From positions 1 through 47,653 of the forward strand of contig NZ_JTJB01000057.1 in assembly GCF_000794385.1 (NCBI RefSeq): 47,653 nt of DNA, read 5' to 3'. The notes beneath the pieces are model-generated. The model was not told the DNA's origin. It did no database searches and saw nothing but the letters and a program-made list of their open reading frames with translations. Positions 17,465-24,959 of this stretch are shown here, piece after piece. Within the stretch, counting starts at the first letter, position 1. The number at the start of each line of letters is the position of its first letter. The translations under genes were made by a program, and so were the position numbers. The stretch comes from Thermus sp. 2.9. Lineage in GTDB: Bacteria > Deinococcota > Deinococci > Deinococcales > Thermaceae.

Positions 17465-18056
17465 AGCGCTCCGGGTGGCGCAAGTACTCCAGGAAGTAGA
17501 GGAGGAGGGAAAGCCCCACGGCCCCCAGGATCAAGGGGTTTTCCGTCAGGTGGAGGAGGAGGGCGCTTGCCAGCAAGGCGAAGGCGCTGGCCCGGATGCC
17601 CCCCAGAGCGTTTAGGCCCAAGGCCACGGCGCTCGTGAAGCCCAAGAAGCCAAAGCCGAGGAGCGCCTTTCCGTAAACGTCCGACCAGGGAAGCGCCAGC
17701 AGAAGGACCAAGGTGGGGACCGAGGCGGTGAGGGCGTAGGTCCAGAAGGCGCGTTGGATGGCAAGAACGAGGGATTCCGGGCTCGCCTTTTGCCAAAGGG
17801 TTTGGCCCAAGGCCTGCACGAAGGCGGCCAGGCGCATCTCTATCAGCAAAGCGGCGAGCAGGTAAGCGGCTAGGCCCAAAAGCGCCCCTTGTCCTGCTCC
17901 TTCCACGAGGCGCCAGAGCACGAGGCCTTGCCCCAAGCCGTATGCGGCGTAGACCCATTCGGTTAGAGCGGCGTGGTACAAGAACAAGAGGCCGTGCGCT
18001 TTGGGCAGCCCCACTTCCCGAAGGAGGAAGGTTAGGGGGGAAAAAGCCCCACCCAA
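17445..18056 (-). CDS. polytopic membrane protein, polysaccharide locus (function unknown)
   Basis: 203 residues, almost entirely hydrophobic, with about six predicted helices. It is not recognised as a known family by eye. Position between a PelF-like glycosyltransferase and a GH114-type hydrolase suggests a role in export of the polymer, the job done by PelG (about 450 residues, 12 helices) in Pel systems. It and the adjacent 225-residue membrane protein together approach that size, so a split PelG-like transporter is one possibility. The assigned start is a TTG that overlaps the previous gene by 25 nt; no strong ribosome site is seen, so the start is uncertain. Confidence 0.65.
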   Translation of the reverse strand: MGGAFSPLTFLLREVGLPKAHGLLFLYHAALTEWVYAAYGLGQGLVLWRLVEGAGQGALLGLAAYLLAALLIEMRLAAFVQALGQTLWQKASPESLVLAIQRAFWTYALTASVPTLVLLLALPWSDVYGKALLGFGFLGFTSAVALGLNALGGIRASAFALLASALLLHLTENPLILGAVGLSLLLYFLEYLRHPERYGVYLL

Positions 18057-18709
18057 AGGGGAGAAGTTCCCACCATCCGGAGTACGATTGCCCCCAAGAG
18101 GAAGCCGGCGGCAACCCCTGTGGCCTTGCCCTCGAGGCCCTTAAGCGTCAAGACCCCTACCGCCACCCAGGCCACGCCCACGCTCCAGGAGGCGGCCGGG
18201 CCTAAATCCCAAGGGGCGGTGAGGGAAACGCCCACGACCCCCAGCCAGGCAAAGGCGGTGTGGACGCTTGGGATCTCGCCTGGGCCGAGCTCCACCGCCG
18301 CCTTAAGGGCTCCCCGGGCGGCGAGCTGGCTCCAGACCAGGAGGAAAAGGGCGGGAAGCCACCCCACCTCCCCCGCGCCTTGAAAAGCCACCAGGGTACC
18401 CAGCAGGGTGAGGGCCACCGCCAGGTGCCGCAACCCCAGGCCCCCTTGCGGCCTAGGGGCCTTTGCCCGGGGGCGAAAATCGCGCTGGGCCAGGGCGAAG
18501 AGGGCTTGGGCCAGGGCAAAGGTGCTCGTAAGCCCAAAGAGCCGTTCCACGCGGTAGCGGTTGTAGCCCAACACCTCAAGGTGGGCGGCAAGCTCGTAGG
18601 GGTCGCTCGCTTGGGCGAGGAGGTCTTGGAGGGTGCGGGCCAGGTCCTGAAGTGCTTGGGCACGAGGGGGTGGGAAGGTGGGGGGGCGGTACTCTCCTCG
18701 GGCGCTCAC
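18032..18709 (-). CDS. membrane protein with soluble N-domain, polysaccharide locus (function unknown)
   Basis: 225 residues. The first 80 are soluble and helical (DLARTLQDLLAQASDPYELA, then LEVLGYNRYRVERLFGLTST); the rest forms about five or six membrane helices. The start is GTG 18709, whose GTGA overlaps the TGA of the glycosyltransferase gene; reading further upstream in frame gives only low-complexity sequence. Unknown family. Context makes it a candidate subunit of the polymer export or synthesis complex, as PelE and PelG are membrane partners of PelF in Pel systems. Confidence 0.65.
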   Translation of the reverse strand: MSARGEYRPPTFPPPRAQALQDLARTLQDLLAQASDPYELAAHLEVLGYNRYRVERLFGLTSTFALAQALFALAQRDFRPRAKAPRPQGGLGLRHLAVALTLLGTLVAFQGAGEVGWLPALFLLVWSQLAARGALKAAVELGPGEIPSVHTAFAWLGVVGVSLTAPWDLGPAASWSVGVAWVAVGVLTLKGLEGKATGVAAGFLLGAIVLRMVGTSPLWVGLFPP

Positions 18710-20127
18710 TCCGGCACCTCCACCGCCCTGCGCAGGGCTAGACCCTCGTAAATGGCGGAAAACTCTCGCAGCATTCGCTCCAGGGTGTAAAGGGAGAGCA
18801 CCTTTTCCCGAGCCTTTTGGCCCAATTCCAGGCACCGCTCGGGATTTTGTAGAAACCCTAAGAGGGCTTCCGCCAACGCCTCGGGATCCATGGCGGGCAC
18901 CACCTCGCCCACCCCCTCCAAGACTTCCCCCACGCTTCCCACCCGGGTACCCACCAGGGTGCGGCCCACCGCCATGTTTTCAATGACCGTGTAGGGGAAG
19001 CCCTCGGAGATGCTGGAAAGAACCCCCACCCATCCCTGGCGGTAAGCCTGGTACACGGGGCTCGCCGGGCCCATGAAGCGCACGTTCGCTCCCAGGCCGA
19101 GCTCTTCCACGTGGGCCCTGACGCTGGCGGCGTAGCCCTCGTTGCCTCGAGGCACGGGGCCGAAGAGGAGGAGCCGGGCCTCCGGCGACGCCTCCCGCAC
19201 CCTGCCGAAGGCTTCCACCAGGGTGAGGAGGTCCTTCAAGGGGTCAATCCGCCCCACCCAGACGGCGGTGGGGGGGCCTTCCAGGCGGGGAGGCGCCTCG
19301 GGGAACTGGGCGGGATCTATGCCGTTGGCCACCACCCGGATGCGCTTGGGGTCAGCCCCCAGCTCCACCTCCCAACGCAGGTTGAAGCGGCTCACCGTGG
19401 TGATGAAATCGGCCTTCTGGTAGGCCAAGCGGCTCGTGAGGTGGTAGAAGCGGGCCTGGACCAGGCGCTCCGCCGGAGAGGGGTTGGTTTCCGAGAAGGC
19501 CAGGTACCGCTCCCGCAGGAAAACCCCGTGCTCCGTGAGGAGGAAGGGCACCCCCAGGTGCCGGGATACGAGCCAAGCGGGAATGACCGCCAGGCCCCCG
19601 CTGGTGGCATGCACCAGGTCCACCTCGGGAATGGGGTCTAAAGCCAGGAGGGGAAGCAGGGTGGCGCGCAGCCAGTGCAAGACGGCAAGCCCCTCCCCCA
19701 AGGTGGGGGGGCGGCCAAGGAGGAGGCTGAGGCGTTGGCTGAGGAGCCCTTGGACCTTGGGATGGAGGAAGAGGTCGTGAAGGTGGCGCTTGCGCAGAAG
19801 GAAAAGCTCCCAAAGCCCCTCTTGGAAGCTGGCGAGGTCAAGTTCCAGAAAGGAGAAGAGCTTTTCCAAGGCGGGAAGAAGGGCGTGCAAGGGAGCGGGG
19901 GAGAAGGGGAAGGACCGGGGCGGGCGGAAGAGGTGAAGGGTCCGCAAGGGGGTGCCGGGAGGCAGGGGCAGGACCGGCTTGGTCTGCTGGGGTCCCCAAA
20001 GGGCGAGCACCGTGAAGGCCCCTTCCAGGCCGAAAAGGAGCTGCTCGCACCAGCGGCTTACCCCGCCCACGGCGTAGGGGTAGGTCCCTTCGGTGATGAA
20101 AAGAACCCTAAGGCGTTTGGAAGGCAT
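18706..20127 (-). CDS. PelF-like family 4 glycosyltransferase
   Basis: About 473 residues. The N-terminal LRVLFITEGTYPYAVGGVSRWCEQLL is characteristic of PelF (DUF3492 plus GT4). The GT-B donor site follows: VANGIDPAQF, VWVGRIDPLKDLLTLVEAF and SSISEGFPYTVIENMA with the EGFP..IE motif. PelF polymerises UDP-linked GalNAc/GlcNAc at the cytosolic face. The start is ATG 20127, which overlaps the deacetylase gene by 20 nt; an upstream in-frame TTG (20145) is less likely. It sits between the deacetylase and two membrane proteins, as in pel-type operons. Confidence 0.85.
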   Translation of the reverse strand: MPSKRLRVLFITEGTYPYAVGGVSRWCEQLLFGLEGAFTVLALWGPQQTKPVLPLPPGTPLRTLHLFRPPRSFPFSPAPLHALLPALEKLFSFLELDLASFQEGLWELFLLRKRHLHDLFLHPKVQGLLSQRLSLLLGRPPTLGEGLAVLHWLRATLLPLLALDPIPEVDLVHATSGGLAVIPAWLVSRHLGVPFLLTEHGVFLRERYLAFSETNPSPAERLVQARFYHLTSRLAYQKADFITTVSRFNLRWEVELGADPKRIRVVANGIDPAQFPEAPPRLEGPPTAVWVGRIDPLKDLLTLVEAFGRVREASPEARLLLFGPVPRGNEGYAASVRAHVEELGLGANVRFMGPASPVYQAYRQGWVGVLSSISEGFPYTVIENMAVGRTLVGTRVGSVGEVLEGVGEVVPAMDPEALAEALLGFLQNPERCLELGQKAREKVLSLYTLERMLREFSAIYEGLALRRAVEVPE

Positions 20128-22219
20128 AGGTGCCCGTTCCGACAAAGCAGCGGTTCACGCCAGCGTAGGCTTCGCAGGCGGGGCCTTGGACGCCTGTCAC
20201 CCAGACGGGCTTGCCCTGGAGGGTGAGGGTGCGGGCGGCCGGGTCAATCAGGGCCTTCACGCTTCCCGTCCGCACCGCCTCGTAGTGGCGGTAGCGCTTC
20301 AGGGCGTGCTCCCCGTACTCCCCCCAGGTGGGGGAGAGAAGGGGGAGGGCGGTGTAGGTGGCGTACTTGGCCACAAGGGTTTCCACCCAGTCAAAGACCA
20401 GGTTCTTGCCCGGGGCGTACTCATGGAGGTTGGCCTGGTGGAAGTAGTGGCTTCCCCCGTCGGTGAAAAGGTGCCAGAGCGCCAGGTTCGTTTCCTGCTG
20501 CAGGTATTCCGCGTAGGTCAGGTCGCGGGGCCAGTAGGGGTCAGTGCCGCCCGGGCCATAAACGCTGTTGTAGGCGGCTAGGGCTTCCTGCGCCGTGGTG
20601 ACGTTGTAAAAGACGTTAGTGGGCCGGTCCGCCACCAGGTAAAGCCCGGGGGCGAGGGGGTGGGGGTAGGCGCAGGTGCGGCAGGGGGGCTTTTGGCTAT
20701 CCACCGACCAGTTGATCTTGGCGAAGCGCACCTTGTACTCCGCAAGGGCCTGGAGGAAGAAGGGGTTAGAGGCCCCAAGGCCGTTGTCCGTGCGGGGGAA
20801 GTCGTAGGGGTTTTGTCCCTTCCAGCCAAAGCCGGAGTACTGGCCGCTTTTGAACACGGTGTGCTCGTAGCGGAGGCCGAGGAGGCTCGCCACCCGGTTG
20901 TTCTCGGCGATCTCGCGCTCCGCCTGGGCCAGGTCGGTGAAGTCCATGTCCCAGTGGGTGTAGGAGTGGTTGTAAAAGCGGAAGGTGTCCTTTAGGGCCT
21001 GGCTGGCCTGGACCAGGTCGTCCGCCAAGTTCAGGGGCTCTTGCGCCAGGGTTTCGGACGGGTCGCAGGGGTCTTGGTTGTCGTTGGGGTTGGGGTCCAA
21101 GACGGCCCCACAGCCGTTAAAAGCCAGGTCCAGGGTGAAGGCCTGAGCCACGGGGTAGGTTTGGCGGAGGATCGCCTGCTTGGCGGCGACGGCCTGGGCC
21201 TCGGCCCCGCTGAGGCGGAAGGTGAGGGTGTTCCCCACCCCGGAGCTATCCCCAGAGACCTCGGTGGAGAGGAACCAGTCGTCCACGTCTACCCTGAGGT
21301 AGCGGCTGTACTCCCCCACGTACACCCCTCGGGTGAGCCAGCGGATGAGCCCGGGGGCGAGGAGCCAGGTGTGGACGAGGTAGGGGCTTTGGTCAAAGGT
21401 GAGGACGAGTTGCTCCCGCCCGTCAGCAGTGGCGCGCACGATGCCGAAGAGGTTGCCATCGGCGTCCGTGAGAAGGGGGGTGGCGGCGCACGTGCCGCTT
21501 AGCGTCGCCTTGTAGGCATAGGCGTGCCGGAGGGGCAGGGTGCCCGTGAGGTCCGGGAAGAGGGTTTGGCCTTCTTGCGTCAAGGTGAGGGGGTAGCTTT
21601 GCGTGGCGAGGTCTATGCCGTTTGGGTCGTAGGCTGCGGGGCTTGGGGTTAAGAAGCCGGCCACGTTGCTCAGGCAGTGGTCCTCGGGGTAGGTTCCGGG
21701 ATAGGTGTAGAGGACGAGTTCCCGAACGCCGTAATCCCGCTCGTAGGCCCAAAGGCGGTTCCAGTCGTCCGCGGACATGTGGTAGGTGGGTCCCGAGTCG
21801 GACCAGGTGGCCAGCTGGCCCTCCGCCAGGATCACCCCTTGGAAGCGCCCGGTGCCGTCGGGGTTGGTGAGGGGGACCTGGCTGAAGGGCGTCTGGCTCA
21901 CGTTCACCACCTCGTAGGGGATGAGAAACGTTTCCAGGATGTCTTGGGCGGCGGCGAAGTGGGGGGCTTGCTCGGGGTCGGTGGAGGTGGTCAGGACCAG
22001 GATGCGGGCCTCGTACTTGGCCCCGGGAAGGGCCTGGGGCCTTAGGGGAAGCGTGAGGGGTACGGGCCCCTCGAGGGCCGGCAAGGGGCGGCTTGGAAGC
22101 ACCGGCAAGGCCGGGGGGGCGAGGGGCGGGCCCTTCACCTGCACCTTGGGTGCCTGGGAGGACGGGCCTTGGAAGCTGCAGGCGGCGAGGAGGAGGGCAA
22201 GGAGGGCGAGGCGGCGCAT
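20108..22219 (-). CDS. CE18/Agd3-like polysaccharide deacetylase lipoprotein
   Basis: 703 residues. A lipoprotein signal (LALLALLLAAC) precedes a Pro-rich linker. The catalytic half has YLRVDVDDWFLSTE (307-320), with the paired Asp of metal-dependent deacetylases, and FYNHSYTHWDMDF (415-427), with the HxxxH pair. Length and motif order fit the CE18/Agd3 enzymes that deacetylate GalNAc in fungal galactosaminogalactan and the related domain of PelA. It is therefore likely to make the surface polymer cationic. It begins 4 nt after the upstream surface lipoprotein and overlaps the glycosyltransferase gene. I rate the CE18 assignment as probable, made from motifs and context. Confidence 0.75.
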   Translation of the reverse strand: MRRLALLALLLAACSFQGPSSQAPKVQVKGPPLAPPALPVLPSRPLPALEGPVPLTLPLRPQALPGAKYEARILVLTTSTDPEQAPHFAAAQDILETFLIPYEVVNVSQTPFSQVPLTNPDGTGRFQGVILAEGQLATWSDSGPTYHMSADDWNRLWAYERDYGVRELVLYTYPGTYPEDHCLSNVAGFLTPSPAAYDPNGIDLATQSYPLTLTQEGQTLFPDLTGTLPLRHAYAYKATLSGTCAATPLLTDADGNLFGIVRATADGREQLVLTFDQSPYLVHTWLLAPGLIRWLTRGVYVGEYSRYLRVDVDDWFLSTEVSGDSSGVGNTLTFRLSGAEAQAVAAKQAILRQTYPVAQAFTLDLAFNGCGAVLDPNPNDNQDPCDPSETLAQEPLNLADDLVQASQALKDTFRFYNHSYTHWDMDFTDLAQAEREIAENNRVASLLGLRYEHTVFKSGQYSGFGWKGQNPYDFPRTDNGLGASNPFFLQALAEYKVRFAKINWSVDSQKPPCRTCAYPHPLAPGLYLVADRPTNVFYNVTTAQEALAAYNSVYGPGGTDPYWPRDLTYAEYLQQETNLALWHLFTDGGSHYFHQANLHEYAPGKNLVFDWVETLVAKYATYTALPLLSPTWGEYGEHALKRYRHYEAVRTGSVKALIDPAARTLTLQGKPVWVTGVQGPACEAYAGVNRCFVGTGTYAFQTP

Positions 22220-22223
22220 GGCT

Positions 22224-24173
22224 TCACCTTCCCTTCTGGGGCAGGTTCAGGGGGCTTAGCCCCAGACCCTGCGGCTGGATGCTCGCTACCCCGCTTCCTT
22301 GCTGGACCCCGTTGGCGTCCAAGGTCAAGACGTGCCACCAGGTGTTGTACCCGACACCGCTTGTGGGGGCGGGGAAGTTGGCCACGGGGTAGCCCGCGTT
22401 AAAGACCTGCACCTGAGCCCCTGAGGTGCTCCAACTACCCCCGCCGAAGTACCAGTGGACGTAGACGCGGTAGCTTCCCCCTTGGTAGGCGAAGCGGAGG
22501 GTTTCCTGCCCGGGGCCTTGGGGGGTATCCCCTTCCAGGCAGGCGGGGCCGGTGGGGGGGCAGGTGCCCGGGTTGTTCCAGTAGATGTGGTTCGCCGCCG
22601 GGCTGTCGGGGTAGAAGAGGTGGAGGTCCAAGTCGGCGGCGTTGTTCCAGGAGAGGAGTATGCGCCACTCGGAAGCGTAGGTGACGGTGAGGGTGAAGTC
22701 CCAGATCCCTGGGGTGCCGCCCCCTTGGGGCGTGGCCCGAAGGCGCAAGGGGTAGGTGCCGGGGGGTGGGTTTTGCACCTGGAGGGCCACGGGTCCGCCG
22801 CTCGCCGGAAGGGTGGTGCCGGAGAGGGCGATGCCGGGAGGAGGAGGGGTTCCGTCCTGGCGGGTGAGGGTGAGGTCCAAGGGGGTGTTGAAGCCGTTTT
22901 GCGGCGTTACGTTGACCTGGAGGCTTCCTGACCCGCCCCAGGGCAGGGTTAGGGCGGTATCCCCGCTTAGGGTGAAGCCCGTGGCCCTCAAGGTGAAGCT
23001 TGCCTCCCGCACCCGGCCTCCTCCTTCCGCCCGGAGGGTGAGGGCGTAGTCCTGAGGACTCAGGCTCGGGGCCAGGGCGAGGGTGAGGGCAAGGGTGAGG
23101 GGGTTTGGGCCAAGGCTTACCTGGGTGGGGCTCAGGAGGATGCCCGAGGGCGGGTTGACCAGGCTCAGGTTTACGGGTCCGGTGAAGCCGTTTAGGGGGG
23201 TGAGGGTGAGGGTGGCCTGGGCGGTGCCGCCCACGGGGGCGGTGGGGGTGCCCGAAAGGCTTAGGACGAAGTCGGGGGCGGTGCTGTTCACCGCGATGGC
23301 CCGGCTTCCCGCGCTCCCGGCGCTGAAGAGGATGGCCCCTTGGCTCACGCTTTGGTTGGCGGAAACCCGGTAGACTTTGCCCGCGTAACCCGAAGGGGTG
23401 GTGTCCTGGACGACGAGCCCCTCGGCCGCCTGGAAGGTAAGGGGGGGAAGCGTGCCGTGCCCGGAGTTGCCCACCAGGACCAGGGCGGTTTCGCCGGGGT
23501 TGAGGTTAAGGGCCAGGGGCGCCACCTCGAGGCCCGGCCCCAGGTTCGGATTCACCACCTTGCGCAAAAGCCGTACTAGGTCCTGCTCGTCCGCGTAGCC
23601 GCTGGAGTCCAGGTCGGCGTGGTAGCGGCGGTAGGGGGTGGGGGAGGCCGCACCCGTGAGGAGGTCGGCGAGGAGGAGGGCGTCCGACAGGCTCACCCCT
23701 CCGCTTCCGTTCAGGTCACCCAAAGGGTTTTGCGCAAAAGAGGCCTCCACCTCGTTCTGGGCTATGCCAGGAAGGGGGGTGTAGCCCTGAGAGGCCAGCT
23801 GGCCTTGGGGGGCCGGGCCTCCCCCTTCCCAGGAGGGGGTGATCCGGGTTGCTTCCGCTTCCAAAACGCGGACCTCGGGTCTTGCCCCCGGTCGAAGGAC
23901 CTGGAACTGGACCCGAAGCACCTCGCCGGAGCGGGCTTGGTAGGAAACCCCTGCCAGGCGCACCTGGCCCGCCTCCTGGTACACCTCGGTGAGGAGGGGG
24001 CTTTGCAGGCCCAGGTAACGGAGGGCGCTTGGGTCAAAGGTGATGTCCACAAGCAGACCCCGCGTGGCCTCGCCACGCAGGACCAGGGTGTCGGGAGAAG
24101 GGGCATGAGTCCCTTGCGGACCCCCGCAGGCGGCGAGGAGGAGAAGGACGAGCAAGTAGGGGCGTTTTGCCAT
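22224..24173 (-). CDS. surface lipoprotein with cohesin-like, dockerin-like, Ig-like and DUF2135-like domains
   Basis: 649 residues. The lipobox is LLLLAAC. A cohesin-like domain (about 28-120) begins LVLRGEATRGLLVDITFDPS. Two dockerin-type loops follow (GDLNGSGGVSLSDALLLADL and ADLDSSGYADEQDLVRLL, about 150-210), with Asp, Asn and Ser at calcium-binding positions. Next come repeated Ig-like modules with the recurring phrase LTPLNGFTGPVNLSL. A C-terminal module begins ILLSWNNAADLDLHLFYPD and contains HIYWNNPGT, like DUF2135/YfaP. It is a probable calcium-binding adhesin anchored by lipid, paralogous to the 732-residue protein encoded upstream. It sits in the same operon as the deacetylase and glycosyltransferase. 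Confidence 0.75.
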   Translation of the reverse strand: MAKRPYLLVLLLLAACGGPQGTHAPSPDTLVLRGEATRGLLVDITFDPSALRYLGLQSPLLTEVYQEAGQVRLAGVSYQARSGEVLRVQFQVLRPGARPEVRVLEAEATRITPSWEGGGPAPQGQLASQGYTPLPGIAQNEVEASFAQNPLGDLNGSGGVSLSDALLLADLLTGAASPTPYRRYHADLDSSGYADEQDLVRLLRKVVNPNLGPGLEVAPLALNLNPGETALVLVGNSGHGTLPPLTFQAAEGLVVQDTTPSGYAGKVYRVSANQSVSQGAILFSAGSAGSRAIAVNSTAPDFVLSLSGTPTAPVGGTAQATLTLTPLNGFTGPVNLSLVNPPSGILLSPTQVSLGPNPLTLALTLALAPSLSPQDYALTLRAEGGGRVREASFTLRATGFTLSGDTALTLPWGGSGSLQVNVTPQNGFNTPLDLTLTRQDGTPPPPGIALSGTTLPASGGPVALQVQNPPPGTYPLRLRATPQGGGTPGIWDFTLTVTYASEWRILLSWNNAADLDLHLFYPDSPAANHIYWNNPGTCPPTGPACLEGDTPQGPGQETLRFAYQGGSYRVYVHWYFGGGSWSTSGAQVQVFNAGYPVANFPAPTSGVGYNTWWHVLTLDANGVQQGSGVASIQPQGLGLSPLNLPQKGR

Positions 24174-24184
24174 ATGAGCACCTC

Positions 24185-24959
24185 TTAGGGGCCGAGGGAA
24201 AGGCTACCCACAGCCACGGATTCCTCTTCGTAGGAGCCTGCTTGCACCAGGATCCCTTCTTCTAGGGAGAGCACGTCCCCGCCCGACCCCCTCAGGGCAA
24301 CCACTCCCACCTGACCGGGACCCTGGAAGGCTTGGGTGGCTTCGCAGGCCACCAAGGCGTTCCAGAGATTCGGGTTCCGGGAAACCTGGTGGAGGTCGGC
24401 GAGGCCCTCCTTGGGTGAGGGCTCCTGGGCTGAGGGTAAGGGTGAAACCCAAGAGGACCTCGAGGCGAAACCCCGCTCCTTGGTGGGGCCGGAGGGTTTG
24501 GCCGAGGTGGGTGGCCACGAAGTAGCCGTTCTCCCCCCGCTCCGGGAGTCTTGGCTTAAGGGCCAACAGGACCAAAACCCCGAGGTCCTTTTCCTGGGCG
24601 AGGTGGCCGCTTTGCGCCCGGAGCTTGAGGGCGTAACTTCTGGGCGCAAGCGTGTCTAGGGCAGAATCCCCCAGGGTTTCGTGGACTGCGTTGCCGGAAA
24701 GCCACACGGAGGAGGGGGTCAGGGCGAAACCGGGCGCAGAGCTGCCGTCCCAGTGGGCCAAGGTGAGATGCACCGAGCCGGCGAAACCCTCTTCTGGCGT
24801 GAGGGTGATCCGGGTGGCCTGGTTCCCCCCTTGGGGAATGGTGAGGGTGGAGGGGAGGGGGCCTGAGAGGGTGAAGGAGGGACCAGGCACCCGGGGAAGC
24901 TGGGTATAAGAGGTAAGCCCTAAAAGCACGAGAAAACCCCGCATCCAAGCTGCCTTCAT
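24185..24959 (-). pseudogene. surface protein, frameshifted (third paralogue, Ig-like plus C-terminal domain)
   Basis: Start ATG 24959 overlaps the stop of the upstream paralogue (ATGA). The first part has a signal-like N-terminus (MRGFLVLLGLTSYTQ) and one Ig-like module (SFTLSGPLPSTLTIPQGG onward). At GALTQGG the frame breaks. Removing one base of the CCC run at 24405-24407 restores GALTQGGLADLHQV, which matches GALTSGCTLDFVQV of the paralogue, and the rest aligns to the paralogue C-terminus (RNPNLWNALVACEA against TSPNQWNVALVCNS). One inserted base, real or a sequencing error, therefore explains the disruption. It lacks the cohesin and dockerin parts found in its neighbours. Confidence 0.75.

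Noticed and set aside
18032-18835. Longer N-terminus for the 225-residue membrane protein
   Set aside because: The extra 42 codons lie inside the glycosyltransferase gene, are G/P/A-rich, and a GTGA-coupled start fits better.
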